From positions 1 to 64,000 of the forward strand of contig NZ_JAGIPX010000048.1 in assembly GCF_017814945.1 (NCBI RefSeq): a DNA stretch of 64,000 nucleotides, given 5' to 3'. Each line of letters starts with the position of its first letter. Position 1 is the stretch's first letter. Positions 32,848 through 41,091 of this stretch are shown in pieces. This stretch comes from Paraburkholderia sp. LEh10 (GTDB taxonomy: Bacteria; Pseudomonadota; Gammaproteobacteria; Burkholderiales; Burkholderiaceae). The translations under genes were made by a program, and so were the position numbers. The notes below the pieces were generated by a model. The model saw only the letters and a program-made list of their open reading frames with translations, was not told where the DNA came from and searched no databases.

Positions 32848-33252
32848 ATGGCTAAGGCTTCGAACAACACCGCGGCGCAACGCGTTCGCAAGAAGGTCAA
32901 GAAGAACGTCGCCGAGGGCGTGGTTCACGTTCACGCGTCGTTCAACAACACCATCATCACGATCACCGACCGTCAAGGCAATGCATTGGCCTGGGCAACG
33001 TCGGGTGGCCAAGGCTTCAAGGGTTCGCGTAAGTCGACCCCGTTTGCAGCCCAGGTTGCAGCTGAGTCGGCTGGCCGCGTGGCGATGGAATACGGCGTGA
33101 AGAACCTCGAAGTGCGTATCAAGGGCCCTGGTCCTGGCCGCGAGTCGGCGGTGCGCGCGCTGCATGGTCTTGGTATCAAGATCACCGCGATCTCCGACGT
33201 GACGCCGGTTCCGCACAACGGCTGCCGTCCGCCGAAGCGTCGTCGTATCTAA
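32848..33252 (+). CDS. rpsK: 30S ribosomal protein S11
   Basis: S11, 134 residues, binds the 30S platform near the E site. HVHASFNNTIITITDRQGNALAWATSGGQGFKGSRKSTPFAAQ lies near residues 27-69, and the end is TPVPHNGCRPPKRRRI. The stop is followed by a 146-bp spacer before rpsD. Confidence 0.98.
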   Translation: MAKASNNTAAQRVRKKVKKNVAEGVVHVHASFNNTIITITDRQGNALAWATSGGQGFKGSRKSTPFAAQVAAESAGRVAMEYGVKNLEVRIKGPGPGRESAVRALHGLGIKITAISDVTPVPHNGCRPPKRRRI

Positions 33253-33398
33253 GACGCTTGCTCCGCTTGCGCCTGTTGCCGCTAATGGCGGTAGCAGGCT
33301 GCTTGCGTTATTGAATTGACTAAGCCCACCGTTCGACCCAAAGGGTTCGGACTAGCGTGAATGAATGTTCACGTGATCAATCATAGAAGGAATGCAAA
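33253..33398 (+). promoter_or_regulatory. rpsK-rpsD leader with hairpin
   Basis: GCCTG...CCGC-TAAT-GGCGG...CAGGC (about 33271-33299) folds into a bulged hairpin, followed later by GTTCGACCC/GGGTTCGGAC. In E. coli S4 represses this operon by binding a pseudoknot before rpsM. Whether this leader is an S4 target is unknown. No clear promoter was found. Confidence 0.35.
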
Positions 33399-34022
33399 GT
33401 GGCACGCTATATCGGCCCTAAAGCCAAGCTGTCTCGCCGTGAAGGCACCGATCTCTTCCTGAAGAGCGCACGTCGTTCGCTCGCTGACAAGTGCAAGCTT
33501 GACAGCAAGCCCGGTCAACACGGCCGCACCTCGGGCGCACGTACGTCCGATTACGGCACGCAGCTGCGCGAAAAACAAAAAGTGAAGCGCATCTACGGCG
33601 TGCTCGAGCGCCAGTTCCGCCGCTACTTCGCCGAAGCCGACCGCCGCAAGGGCAACACGGGTGAAAACCTGCTGAAGCTGCTCGAGTCGCGTCTGGACAA
33701 CGTCGTGTATCGCATGGGCTTCGGCTCGACGCGCGCTGAGGCACGTCAGCTCGTGAGCCACAAGTCGATCACGGTGAACGGCGTCGTCGCTAACATCCCG
33801 TCGCTGCAAGTCAAGGCTGGCGACGTGGTTGCCGTGCGCGAACAGGCGAAGAAGCAGGCGCGTATTCTCGAAGCGCTGTCGCTCGCCGAGCAAGGCGGTC
33901 TGCCGCAATGGGTTGCTGTCGATTCGAAGAAGTTCGAAGGCACGTTCAAGCAAATGCCGGAACGCAGCGACATCGCTGGCGACATCAACGAAAGCCTGAT
34001 CGTCGAATTGTATTCGCGGTAA
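33399..34022 (+). CDS. rpsD: 30S ribosomal protein S4
   Basis: S4, 207 residues, is a primary 16S-binding protein and, in E. coli, the alpha operon repressor. The GTG start at 33399 (MARYIGPKAKLSRREG) follows AGAAGGAA. The S4 RNA-binding domain lies near residues 97-160 (SRLDNVVYRMGFGSTRAEARQLVSHKSI). The N-terminal region has one Cys (CKLDSKPGQHG), so no complete zinc site. Confidence 0.98.
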   Translation: MARYIGPKAKLSRREGTDLFLKSARRSLADKCKLDSKPGQHGRTSGARTSDYGTQLREKQKVKRIYGVLERQFRRYFAEADRRKGNTGENLLKLLESRLDNVVYRMGFGSTRAEARQLVSHKSITVNGVVANIPSLQVKAGDVVAVREQAKKQARILEALSLAEQGGLPQWVAVDSKKFEGTFKQMPERSDIAGDINESLIVELYSR

Positions 34023-34146
34023 TCGGATTGACGGCCGAGGTTCCCGGATTGCGTTAGGCAAGGGGGCGCCTCGGCTGTTTATTTTCAGGTTGTTACCGGT
34101 CAGCCTTATCGGTGTAACGAGCCGAGGGTATTGAAAAGGAAAACCT

Positions 34147-35124
34147 ATGCAAACCAGTTTGTTGAAGCCCAAGATCATCGCAGTTGAATCGCTTGGCGAA
34201 AGCCACGCGAAAGTGGTCATGGAACCGTTTGAACGCGGTTACGGCCACACCTTGGGTAACGCGCTTCGGCGTGTGTTGCTGTCGTCGATGGTGGGCTATG
34301 CGCCGACCGAAGTGACGATCGCAGGCGTCGTGCATGAATATTCGACGCTCGATGGTGTGCAGGAGGACGTGGTCAACCTGTTGTTGAACCTGAAGGGCGT
34401 GGTGTTCAAGCTGCATAACCGTGACGAAGTAACGGTTACGCTGCGCAAGGAAGGTGAAGGCGTTGTGACCGCGGGCGACATCGAACTCGCGCACGACTGC
34501 GAAGTGATCAACCCGGATCACGTGATCGCTCATCTGTCGAAGGGCGGCAAGCTCGACGTTCAGATCAAGGTTGAAAAGGGCCGTGGTTACGTGCCGGGCA
34601 ATGTGCGTCGTTACGGCGAAGAGTCGGCCAAGATCATCGGTCGTATCGTGCTGGACGCGTCGTTCTCGCCGGTTCGCCGCGTGAGCTACGCTGTGGAAAG
34701 TGCGCGCGTCGAACAGCGTACTGACCTCGACAAGCTCGTGATGAACATCGAAACCAACGGCGTGATTTCACCTGAAGAAGCGATTCGTCAATCGGCGCGT
34801 ATTCTGGTCGATCAGCTGTCGGTGTTCGCCGCGCTGGAAGGCACGGAAGCAGCGGCAGAAGCACCGTCGCGCGCTCCGCAGATCGATCCGATCCTGCTGC
34901 GTCCGGTCGATGATCTCGAACTCACGGTTCGTTCGGCGAACTGTCTGAAGGCAGAGAACATTTACTACATCGGCGACCTGATCCAGCGCACCGAAAACGA
35001 GCTGCTGAAGACGCCGAACCTTGGCCGCAAGTCGCTGAACGAGATCAAGGAAGTGCTCGCTTCGCGTGGCCTGACGCTCGGCATGAAGCTCGAAAACTGG
35101 CCGCCGGCTGGTCTCGACAAGTAA
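34147..35124 (+). CDS. rpoA: DNA-directed RNA polymerase subunit alpha
   Basis: The alpha subunit, 325 residues, dimerises to assemble RNA polymerase and binds UP elements and activators. The N-terminal domain contains FERGYGHTLGNALRRVLLSS near residues 30-49. A linker near 235-245 leads to the C-terminal domain with DDLELTVRSANCLKAENI and TPNLGRKSLNEIKEVLASRGLTLG. It lies between rpsD and rplQ. Confidence 0.99.
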   Translation: MQTSLLKPKIIAVESLGESHAKVVMEPFERGYGHTLGNALRRVLLSSMVGYAPTEVTIAGVVHEYSTLDGVQEDVVNLLLNLKGVVFKLHNRDEVTVTLRKEGEGVVTAGDIELAHDCEVINPDHVIAHLSKGGKLDVQIKVEKGRGYVPGNVRRYGEESAKIIGRIVLDASFSPVRRVSYAVESARVEQRTDLDKLVMNIETNGVISPEEAIRQSARILVDQLSVFAALEGTEAAAEAPSRAPQIDPILLRPVDDLELTVRSANCLKAENIYYIGDLIQRTENELLKTPNLGRKSLNEIKEVLASRGLTLGMKLENWPPAGLDK

Positions 35125-35154
35125 TTTCACGTCGAACAGAAGCTGTACCGCAAC

Positions 35155-35192
35155 TGGCAAAGACGCGGATTTTCCTTTAAAATCCGCGTCTT
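35155..35192 (+). promoter_or_regulatory. possible rplQ promoter/terminator inside a perfect 14-bp inverted repeat
   Basis: Arms 35160-35173 and 35179-35192 are perfectly complementary over 14 bp around loop CCTTT. TAAAAT (35178-35183) could be a -10 box, with TGGCAA (35155-35160) 17 bp upstream as a poor -35. GCCTTTTTT follows the hairpin, so as RNA it also resembles an intrinsic terminator for rpoA. Confidence 0.6.
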
Positions 35193-35277
35193 GCCTTTTT
35201 TCCTACCGGCCCGTGCTTTCGGCATCATAGAAAGCGATAGAAGAGCTGGACCAAAACTTTGATTCAAGGAAACTGAA

Positions 35278-35673
35278 ATGCGTCACCGTCATGGTCTGCG
35301 GAAACTGAACCGCACGAGCAGCCACCGTCTGGCAATGCTCCGTAACATGTCAAACTCGCTGATCGAGCACGAGGTCATCAAGACCACGTTGCCGAAGGCG
35401 AAGGAACTCCGTAAGGTCGTCGAGCCGCTGATCACGCTCGGCAAGAAGCCGTCGCTGGCAAACCGCCGTCTGGCATTCAACCGTCTGCGCGATCGTGACT
35501 CGGTCACGAAGCTGTTCGACGTGCTGGGCCCGCGCTTCGCGAACCGTCCGGGTGGCTACCTGCGCATCCTGAAGTTCGGTTTCCGTGTCGGCGACAACGC
35601 GCCGATGGCACTGGTCGAACTGCTCGACCGTCCGGAGGTCGAGGAAGTCGAAAACGTTGCAGAAGCTGAATAA
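35278..35673 (+). CDS. rplQ: 50S ribosomal protein L17
   Basis: L17, 131 residues, lies near the tunnel exit. MRHRHGLRKLNRTSSHRLAMLRNM is the diagnostic start, with KELRKVVEPLITLGK near residues 41-55 and an acidic tail. It is the last gene of the block and is followed by a strong terminator at 35691. Confidence 0.98.
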   Translation: MRHRHGLRKLNRTSSHRLAMLRNMSNSLIEHEVIKTTLPKAKELRKVVEPLITLGKKPSLANRRLAFNRLRDRDSVTKLFDVLGPRFANRPGGYLRILKFGFRVGDNAPMALVELLDRPEVEEVENVAEAE

Positions 35674-35690
35674 GCGTTCTGACAACCGCG

Positions 35691-35720
35691 AAAAAGCCAG
35701 GCAAAAGCCTGGCTTTTTTT
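35691..35720 (+). terminator. terminator of the ribosomal protein block
   Basis: AAAAAGCCAGGC (35691-35702) and GCCTGGCTTTTT (35707-35718) form a perfect 12-bp stem with loop AAAA and a run of T. It ends the 14.6-kb rpsJ-rplQ block and may work in both directions. Confidence 0.95.
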
Positions 35721-35822
35721 GTTTTCGTGTCCAAATTGCCTATGCGATTCGCCCGCGAGCGAGCTGTCTTGACATGGTGATACGATAACGACACCTTGTT
35801 GTCGATAGCGCTGGAGCGGCCG

Positions 35823-36155
35823 GTGAACGTGAATGTGAGTTTGGTTTTGACGACCGTGCCCGACGCAGCAACAGCGCAAAAACTGGCTCAAGACGTACTT
35901 TCGGCGCGTCTCGCCGCATGTGTGACGCAACTCGGCAGCGTCCAGTCGAACTATCACTGGCAAGGCAAGATCGAATCGGCGGAAGAGATCCAGTTGTTAT
36001 TCAAGACGAGCGTTGCACGTGCGCTCGAACTCGAACGGTTCATCCAGTCTCAGCATCCGTACGACACGCCCGAAATCCTTTCCTGGCAAGTCACCGCGTC
36101 GGCCGCGTATGGCCAATGGGTGAATACCGAAACACAACGCCCGATCCATGTTTAA
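35823..36155 (+). CDS. cutA: divalent cation tolerance protein CutA
   Basis: CutA1 family, 110 residues, a trimeric ferredoxin-like protein linked to copper tolerance in E. coli; its real role is unsettled. The GTG start at 35823 follows CTGGAG by six bases, preferred to a TTG at 35796. Family motifs are LVLTTVPD, LSARLAACVTQ, YHWQGKIESAEEIQLLFKT and HPYDTPEILSW. It overlaps the dsbD start by eight bases, the usual cutA-dsbD pair. Confidence 0.9.
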   Translation: MNVNVSLVLTTVPDAATAQKLAQDVLSARLAACVTQLGSVQSNYHWQGKIESAEEIQLLFKTSVARALELERFIQSQHPYDTPEILSWQVTASAAYGQWVNTETQRPIHV

Positions 36156-38007
36156 CGGTTTATCCCGGCGCTGGCGCAACGTCGCGCGCTTTCTCACCCT
36201 TGTCGCAGGTGTCCTGCTGCTTTCGTTGTCCACGGCGGACGTCGTTCGCGCGGCGGACGATTTCCTCGATCCCGCGGTCGCGTTCAAATTCAGCGCGTCC
36301 GAGCAGCCGGGAGAAGTGCTGGTCCACTACAAGATCGCCGACGGTTACTACATGTACCGGGAACGGTTTTCTTTCACGACCCGAAATGGGACGGTGACGA
36401 TCGGCGAAGCGCAATTGCCGGCCGGACATGTGAAATTCGATCAGACCTTTGGGAAGAACGTCGAAACGTACAGGAGGGACCTGACCGTCCGCGTGCCGGT
36501 GAAGGAGGCGAGCGGCCCATTCGACCTTGCTGTCACGTCGCAGGGCTGCGCGGACGCAGGCATCTGCTATCCGCCGATGGAACGCGTCTACCACGTGACG
36601 GGCGCGGCGTTGCATGCCGCTGGCGCAGGGGGAAAACAGGGCGTCCAGAGCGCGCAGGACACGCCGCCAGGTCCATCCTGGTACGAGCGCGCGACGAATG
36701 CGGACTACGCGCAATCACTGCTGCAAGGCGGAGGATTCTTCACAATCGTCGGACTGTATTTCGTGGCGGGCGTCGTACTCAGCTTGCTGCCCTGTTCGTA
36801 TCCGATGATACCGATCCTGTCGGCGATCATCATCGGCGAAGGGCCGCGCGTGACGCGCGCGCGCGGTTTCGCACTATCGTTGGCCTATGTCGTCGGTATG
36901 GCGCTGGTGTATACCGTGCTCGGCATTGTGGCTGCGCTCGTTGGTCAGAGCCTCGGCGCCTGGTTGCAGAACCCGTGGGTGCTCGGCGCATTCGGGATTC
37001 TGCTGGCTGGTTTCGCCCTTACGCTAATTGCGGGGGTCGATCTTGCGTTGCCGCAGCGCTGGCAGAGCGGCGTTTCGAAGGCGTCCGAGGGGCGTTCGGG
37101 GGGCAAATTCGCGGCAGTCGCGGCGATGGGGGCGCTCTCCGCCCTCGTAGTCGGCGCATGCATGACGGCCCCGCTGTTCGCGGTGCTGGCCTTCATCGCG
37201 CATACGGGCAATGCGGCGTTGGGCGGCGCGGCGCTGTTTTCAATGGGGATCGGGCTCGGCGTGCCGCTGCTGATCATCGGGCTCGGCGCAGGCACCTTGC
37301 TGCCGCGTGCGGGCGCCTGGATGGACAGCGTGAAGGTATTTTTCGGTGTCGTGCTGCTCGCGGCTGCCCTGTGGATCGTGTGGCCGGTTCTCGGCGCGAC
37401 GGCGCACATGTTGCTCGCCGCGTTGTGGATGCTGATTGCGGCTGCCGGGCTCGGACTTTTTTCGCCGCACGCGGGTACGGGCTCCATCTGGCGTAGTCTT
37501 GGCCGCGGAATCGGTGCGGCGCTCGCCATCTGGGCAGCGACGTTGCTCGTCGGGCTCGCGGCAGGATCGACGGACCCGCTTCGGCCGCTCGCCGTGCTTG
37601 CTGGACGAACCACGAACGCGCCGCCGACAGAGCCCGAGCAAGGGGATTTGGCCTTTGCGCCAGTGCGCACTTCAGGGCAACTCGACGAAGCCGTCAAAAC
37701 GGCTGCACAGCCCGCTATGCTCGATTTTTATGCAGACTGGTGCGTTAGCTGCAAGGAAATGGAGAAGTTCACCTTCAGCGATCCGCGCGTCCAGGCCAAG
37801 CTGAAGCAGATGAATCTGCTCCGCGCGGACGTCACGGCGAATAACGCCGACGATCAGGTGCTGCTCAAACGCTTCAACCTCTTCGGACCACCCGGCATCA
37901 TCTTTTTTGATCGCGGCGGCAAAGAGGTCTTGCGAGTAGTGGGGTACGAGTCGGCGGATAAATTCCTGAAAAGTCTGGATCGCGTTGCGGTGGGCCCGCA
38001 GACATAG
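36148..38007 (+). CDS. dsbD: thiol:disulfide interchange protein DsbD
   Basis: DsbD, 619 residues, moves electrons from cytoplasmic thioredoxin across the inner membrane to periplasmic DsbC/DsbG and cytochrome c maturation. A signal peptide (to about residue 35, VVRAADD) leads to the alpha domain with Cys134 and Cys140 (GCADAGICYPP). The eight-helix beta domain has its cysteines in LLPCSYPMIP and VGACMTAPLF, and the C-terminal thioredoxin domain has WCVSC (Cys532/Cys535). All three cysteine pairs are present. It starts within cutA. Confidence 0.95.
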   Translation: MFNGLSRRWRNVARFLTLVAGVLLLSLSTADVVRAADDFLDPAVAFKFSASEQPGEVLVHYKIADGYYMYRERFSFTTRNGTVTIGEAQLPAGHVKFDQTFGKNVETYRRDLTVRVPVKEASGPFDLAVTSQGCADAGICYPPMERVYHVTGAALHAAGAGGKQGVQSAQDTPPGPSWYERATNADYAQSLLQGGGFFTIVGLYFVAGVVLSLLPCSYPMIPILSAIIIGEGPRVTRARGFALSLAYVVGMALVYTVLGIVAALVGQSLGAWLQNPWVLGAFGILLAGFALTLIAGVDLALPQRWQSGVSKASEGRSGGKFAAVAAMGALSALVVGACMTAPLFAVLAFIAHTGNAALGGAALFSMGIGLGVPLLIIGLGAGTLLPRAGAWMDSVKVFFGVVLLAAALWIVWPVLGATAHMLLAALWMLIAAAGLGLFSPHAGTGSIWRSLGRGIGAALAIWAATLLVGLAAGSTDPLRPLAVLAGRTTNAPPTEPEQGDLAFAPVRTSGQLDEAVKTAAQPAMLDFYADWCVSCKEMEKFTFSDPRVQAKLKQMNLLRADVTANNADDQVLLKRFNLFGPPGIIFFDRGGKEVLRVVGYESADKFLKSLDRVAVGPQT

Positions 38008-38078
38008 AAAGTCGGCCTTTCGTGCAGGCTGTGAGCATTACAGATCCGATCGTTAGCGGGAAGAGCCCACAAATTTAA

Positions 38079-38107
38079 CGGGGGTATCCAAGCGGCAACC
38101 CCCGTCT
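38079..38107. terminator. possible bidirectional terminator between dsbD and hemB
   Basis: ACGGGGGT and ACCCCCGT pair over 8 bp around a 12-nt loop in the 149-bp convergent gap. T-runs on both sides are poor (CTTTC on plus, TTAAATTT on minus), so efficiency is doubtful. Confidence 0.45.
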
Positions 38108-38156
38108 TTCAGCAGGCCGGGCCGTGCGCACGATGCACACGGCGACGACCGCAACT

Positions 38157-39155
38157 TTACTTCTGCGAGCGCAACACCCGCGCTGCATCCAGCGCGAAGT
38201 ACGTCAGCACGCCGTCCGCGCCTGCCCGTTTGAACGCGAGCAACGATTCCATCATCACCTTGTCGTGATCGAGCCAGCCGTTTTGCGCGGCGGCCTTCAG
38301 CATCGCGTATTCGCCGCTCACCTGGTAGACGTAGGTCGGGAACCGGAATTCATCCTTCACGCGACGTACGATGTCCAGATACGGCATGCCGGGTTTGACC
38401 ATGACCATATCCGCGCCTTCGTCGATGTCGGCTTGCACTTCGCGCAGCGCCTCATCCGAGTTGGCCGGATCGAGCTGATAGGTCATCTTGTTGCCCTTGC
38501 CGAGATTTGCCGCGGACCCCACGGCATCGCGGAACGGCCCGTAGAACGCAGACGCGAACTTCGCCGAATACGCCATGATTCGCGTGTGGATGTGACCCTC
38601 GCTCTCCAGCATCTCGCGGATCGCACCGATGCGGCCGTCCATCATGTCGGATGGAGCGACGATGTCAACGCCCGCCTCTGCCTGTGTCTGGGCCTGTTCG
38701 ACGAGAATTTCGACCGTCTCGTCGTTGATCACATAGCCGTTTTCGTCGAGCACGCCGTCCTGGCCGTGGCTCGTGTACGGGTCGAGCGCAACGTCCGTCA
38801 ACACGCCCAATTCCGGAAAACGCTTCTTCAGTTCGCGCACCGCGCGCGGAATCAGCCCTGCCTCATTGGCTGCCTCGCGGCCGTCGGGCGTCTTCAGCGA
38901 CGGCTCGATCGCCGGAAACAGCGACAGCACGGGCACGCCGAGCTCCATGCACTGCTCGGCCACGCCCATCAGCAGATCGACCGACACGCGCTCGACGCCC
39001 GGCATCGACGGAACGGCCTGGCGCGCATTCATGCCGTCGATCACGAAGACGGGATAGATCAGATCGTTGGTGGTGAGGATGTTTTCGCGCATCATGCGGC
39101 GCGAGAATTCGTCCCGGCGCATGCGGCGCGGACGGTGATGCGGATAGAAGCTCAT
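38157..39155 (-). CDS. hemB: delta-aminolevulinic acid dehydratase (porphobilinogen synthase)
   Basis: HemB, 332 residues, condenses two 5-aminolevulinate molecules to porphobilinogen, the first common tetrapyrrole step. The metal-site segment reads DVALDPYTSHGQDG, with Ala/Asp in place of the zinc cysteines, so this is the Mg2+-dependent, zinc-free class as in Pseudomonas. Schiff-base lysines lie in SAKFASAFYGPF-type and MVKPGMPYLD regions, and YQVSGEYAM is conserved. It is a single gene facing dsbD. Heme supply fits the cytochrome genes downstream. Confidence 0.95.
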   Translation of the reverse strand: MSFYPHHRPRRMRRDEFSRRMMRENILTTNDLIYPVFVIDGMNARQAVPSMPGVERVSVDLLMGVAEQCMELGVPVLSLFPAIEPSLKTPDGREAANEAGLIPRAVRELKKRFPELGVLTDVALDPYTSHGQDGVLDENGYVINDETVEILVEQAQTQAEAGVDIVAPSDMMDGRIGAIREMLESEGHIHTRIMAYSAKFASAFYGPFRDAVGSAANLGKGNKMTYQLDPANSDEALREVQADIDEGADMVMVKPGMPYLDIVRRVKDEFRFPTYVYQVSGEYAMLKAAAQNGWLDHDKVMMESLLAFKRAGADGVLTYFALDAARVLRSQK

Positions 39156-39230
39156 GTGGGGTGTCTGCAGAAGTCAAAAACGCTGGCCGTACCCTGCCAG
39201 AAACTTTTCGAGACAATGGTATATCATACC

Positions 39231-39340
39231 GATCGAGCAAGGCGCCTAGCGCTGACCTCCCCGCTTCTCCTCCCTGAGCGGGTGCCTGTCGTTTTTCGAT
39301 TAGGCTGTTTAACCCGCCGTCACTAGCGGCGGGTTTTTTT
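39231..39340 (+). ncRNA. predicted orphan small RNA with anti-Shine-Dalgarno loop
   Basis: A perfect intrinsic terminator on the plus strand (39311-39340) has no plus-strand gene upstream: hemB and engB both read on the minus strand. Between them lies a hairpin CCCGCT (39260-39265) / AGCGGG (39277-39282) whose 11-nt loop is TCTCCTCCCTG. C-rich CCUCC-type loops are the mark of several small RNA families in alpha- and betaproteobacteria that pair with Shine-Dalgarno sequences. The 5' end is inferred; TATCAT at 39222-39227 is a possible -10 with no good sigma70 -35, and GAAACTT at 39200-39206 hints at an alternative sigma. Confidence 0.5.
39311..39340 (+). terminator. orphan plus-strand intrinsic terminator
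   Basis: AACCCGCCG (39311-39319) pairs perfectly with CGGCGGGTT (39327-39335) around a 7-nt loop, followed by TTTTT. The T-run is on the plus strand only. Read on the minus strand (engB direction) the hairpin is followed by AAACAGCC and would not terminate well. Confidence 0.85.
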
Positions 39341-39390
39341 CTGGGCGGACGAAACGCAGCGCCGGCGTCCGGCCGGGACCGTCGGCCGCG

Positions 39391-40053
39391 TTATTCGGCC
39401 GGTGTCGAAGCGTCGGCATCGCCCGCCGCTTCGGGCGCGACCCAGCTTTCGATCAGCTCGTGCGCCTCATCGAGGCCGATCCGCTTGAGGGCGGAAAAGA
39501 GCTGTGCAGTCAGTTCGCCCCGATATCCCGCCGCGCGATATTCATCCAACCCTTTCTTCGTTGCGCGCAACGCGTTGATGCTCTCCTGGCGGGTCAATTT
39601 GTCGCACTTGGTCAGCAAAGTGTGAATCGGCTTGCCCGTCGGCGCGAACCACTCGATCATCCGGCGGTCCAGTTCCGTGAGCGGGCGGCGGGAATCCATC
39701 ATCAGAATCATGCCGCGCAGTTGCGAACGCGTTTGCAGGTAGGTCGACAGCAGCTGTTCCCAGTGTGCCTTCGCCGCGCCTGGCACTTCGGCGTAGCCGT
39801 AGCCCGGCAGGTCGACGAGATTCGCGACGGGCGCGGCCGCCGGACCCACCGAGAAATAGTTGATGTGCTGCGTGCGCCCCGGCGTCTTGCTCGCAAAAGC
39901 GAGCCGCTTCTGATTACACAGGAGATTGATGGCCGTCGATTTCCCAGCATTCGAGCGGCCCGCGAACGCGACCTCGGGCTGCGGCGATGGTGGCAGATCG
40001 CGCAAATGGTTGACGGTCGTGAAGAATCGGGCTTGGTGTAGCAGGAAAGACAT
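39391..40053 (-). CDS. engB: ribosome biogenesis GTP-binding protein EngB/YsxC/YihA
   Basis: EngB, 220 residues, is a TRAFAC GTPase needed for late 50S assembly. G1 is AGRSNAGKST near residues 31-40, G2 lies in SKTPGRTQHINYF, G3 is DLPGYGYAEV and G4 TKCDKL. It has a normal start (MSFLLHQARFF) and a slightly extended acidic/Ala C-terminus. It is single and divergent from the cytochrome c4-like gene. Confidence 0.96.
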   Translation of the reverse strand: MSFLLHQARFFTTVNHLRDLPPSPQPEVAFAGRSNAGKSTAINLLCNQKRLAFASKTPGRTQHINYFSVGPAAAPVANLVDLPGYGYAEVPGAAKAHWEQLLSTYLQTRSQLRGMILMMDSRRPLTELDRRMIEWFAPTGKPIHTLLTKCDKLTRQESINALRATKKGLDEYRAAGYRGELTAQLFSALKRIGLDEAHELIESWVAPEAAGDADASTPAE

Positions 40054-40199
40054 GGATCGGACCAGGAGGACGGAGTAAATGGACGTCGAGCGGACGTCCA
40101 GCGAACACCGACGGATGTGATGGAATGCCGTGCAACGGCGACGCAGCCTCGCCGCAAAGGCCGGAGAGGCCCGACTGGCGTCGGCGCGATTAGCGAGTT

Positions 40200-40227
40200 A
40201 TTGTACAATACGATGGTTTACTGAAAA
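40200..40227. promoter_or_regulatory. divergent promoter region engB / cytochrome c4
   Basis: ATTGTACAAT (40200-40209) is a perfect 10-bp palindrome giving TACAAT -10 boxes on both strands. On the minus strand TTTTCA (complement of 40222-40227) is 16 bp upstream, a plausible engB promoter. The plus-strand -35 is poor. The 268-bp gap 40054-40321 has no other recognised feature. Confidence 0.4.
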
Positions 40228-40321
40228 CCTGTGAGGCCGCCGCGCGGGCCTCCGCGGCTGATCGGTCGCTGTCGTATTTTGCAGAACCTCTAATTCCCAC
40301 AAGACGAAACAGGGTGTGCGA

Positions 40322-40975
40322 ATGAATCGACTGGGCAAGTTTCTGGTGGTACTTCACACAGCAGCAGGTCTTTCAGGTTTGGCGGTACAGGCGAGGGCAG
40401 CAGATCAGGCAAAGCCGGATTTGAATCGGGGGCAGGCAATCGCAGCGCAGGTGTGCGCTTCATGTCACGGTGCGGATGGCAACAGCGCAGGCGGCGCTTA
40501 TCCCAAGCTCTCGGGCCAGCATCCGGAGTATCTCGTCAAGCAGCTCAAGGATTTCAAGACGCAAGCGGGTGCGAAGCAGCCCGCCCGCAACAATGCGATC
40601 ATGGCTGGTATGGCGCAAGCGCTGACCGATCAGGACATGGTCAATGTGGCGGCGTACTTCGCGTCGCAGGCACCGAAGCCGGGGTACGCGCACAACAAGG
40701 ACACGGTGCCCCTCGGACAAAAGATTTATCGCGCGGGCGTCGCCGACAAGGGCGTGCCGGCATGCGCGAGCTGTCACGGGCCGACGGGGCAGGGGATTCC
40801 GTCGCAGTATCCGCGCCTGTCGGGGCAATGGGCGGACTACACGGTGGCGCAACTGACCGCGTTCACGCAGGGACCGGGCGCGCGAAACAATAACGAAGCG
40901 ATGCACGCGATTGCGTCGCGCTTGTCCGACGGCGAAATCAAGGCTGTCGCCGATTACATCGCGGGCTTGCATTAA
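40322..40975 (+). CDS. diheme cytochrome c (cytochrome c4-like)
   Basis: A 217-residue periplasmic cytochrome. A signal peptide (residues 1-27, ending VQARA) is followed by two homologous class I domains with heme sites CASCHGADG (about 47) and CASCHGPTG (about 144), each followed by YPKLSGQ/YPRLSGQ. Distal methionine ligands lie in NNAIMAGMAQALTDQD and NNEAMHAIASRLSD. Cytochrome c4 donates electrons to terminal oxidases. ATG 40322 follows AGGG. Next are resB-ccsA, which would mature it. Confidence 0.92.
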   Translation: MNRLGKFLVVLHTAAGLSGLAVQARAADQAKPDLNRGQAIAAQVCASCHGADGNSAGGAYPKLSGQHPEYLVKQLKDFKTQAGAKQPARNNAIMAGMAQALTDQDMVNVAAYFASQAPKPGYAHNKDTVPLGQKIYRAGVADKGVPACASCHGPTGQGIPSQYPRLSGQWADYTVAQLTAFTQGPGARNNNEAMHAIASRLSDGEIKAVADYIAGLH

Positions 40976-41025
40976 GAGTCCATACGAAAGCGAAGCCGGC
41001 CATCAACAGGCTGGCGAAAAACAAG

Positions 41026-41072
41026 AAAAGGGTGAGGGAATCGCAAGCAGCGATATCCCTGCACCCTTTTTT
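41026..41072 (+). terminator. terminator after cytochrome c4
   Basis: AAAAGGGTG (41026-41034) pairs with CACCCTTTT (41062-41070). The stem continues through AGGGA/TCCCT, with one bulged base, and an inner ATCGC/GCGAT stem, ending in a run of six T. It separates the cytochrome gene from resB. Confidence 0.9.
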
Positions 41073-41091
41073 GCTGTTAGTCGGAGTTTGA

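Noticed and set aside
36148..38007. Second large minus-strand frame inside dsbD (36945-37697)
   Set aside because: It is Ala/Ser/Pro-rich antisense shadow; dsbD has full domain structure with all cysteine pairs.
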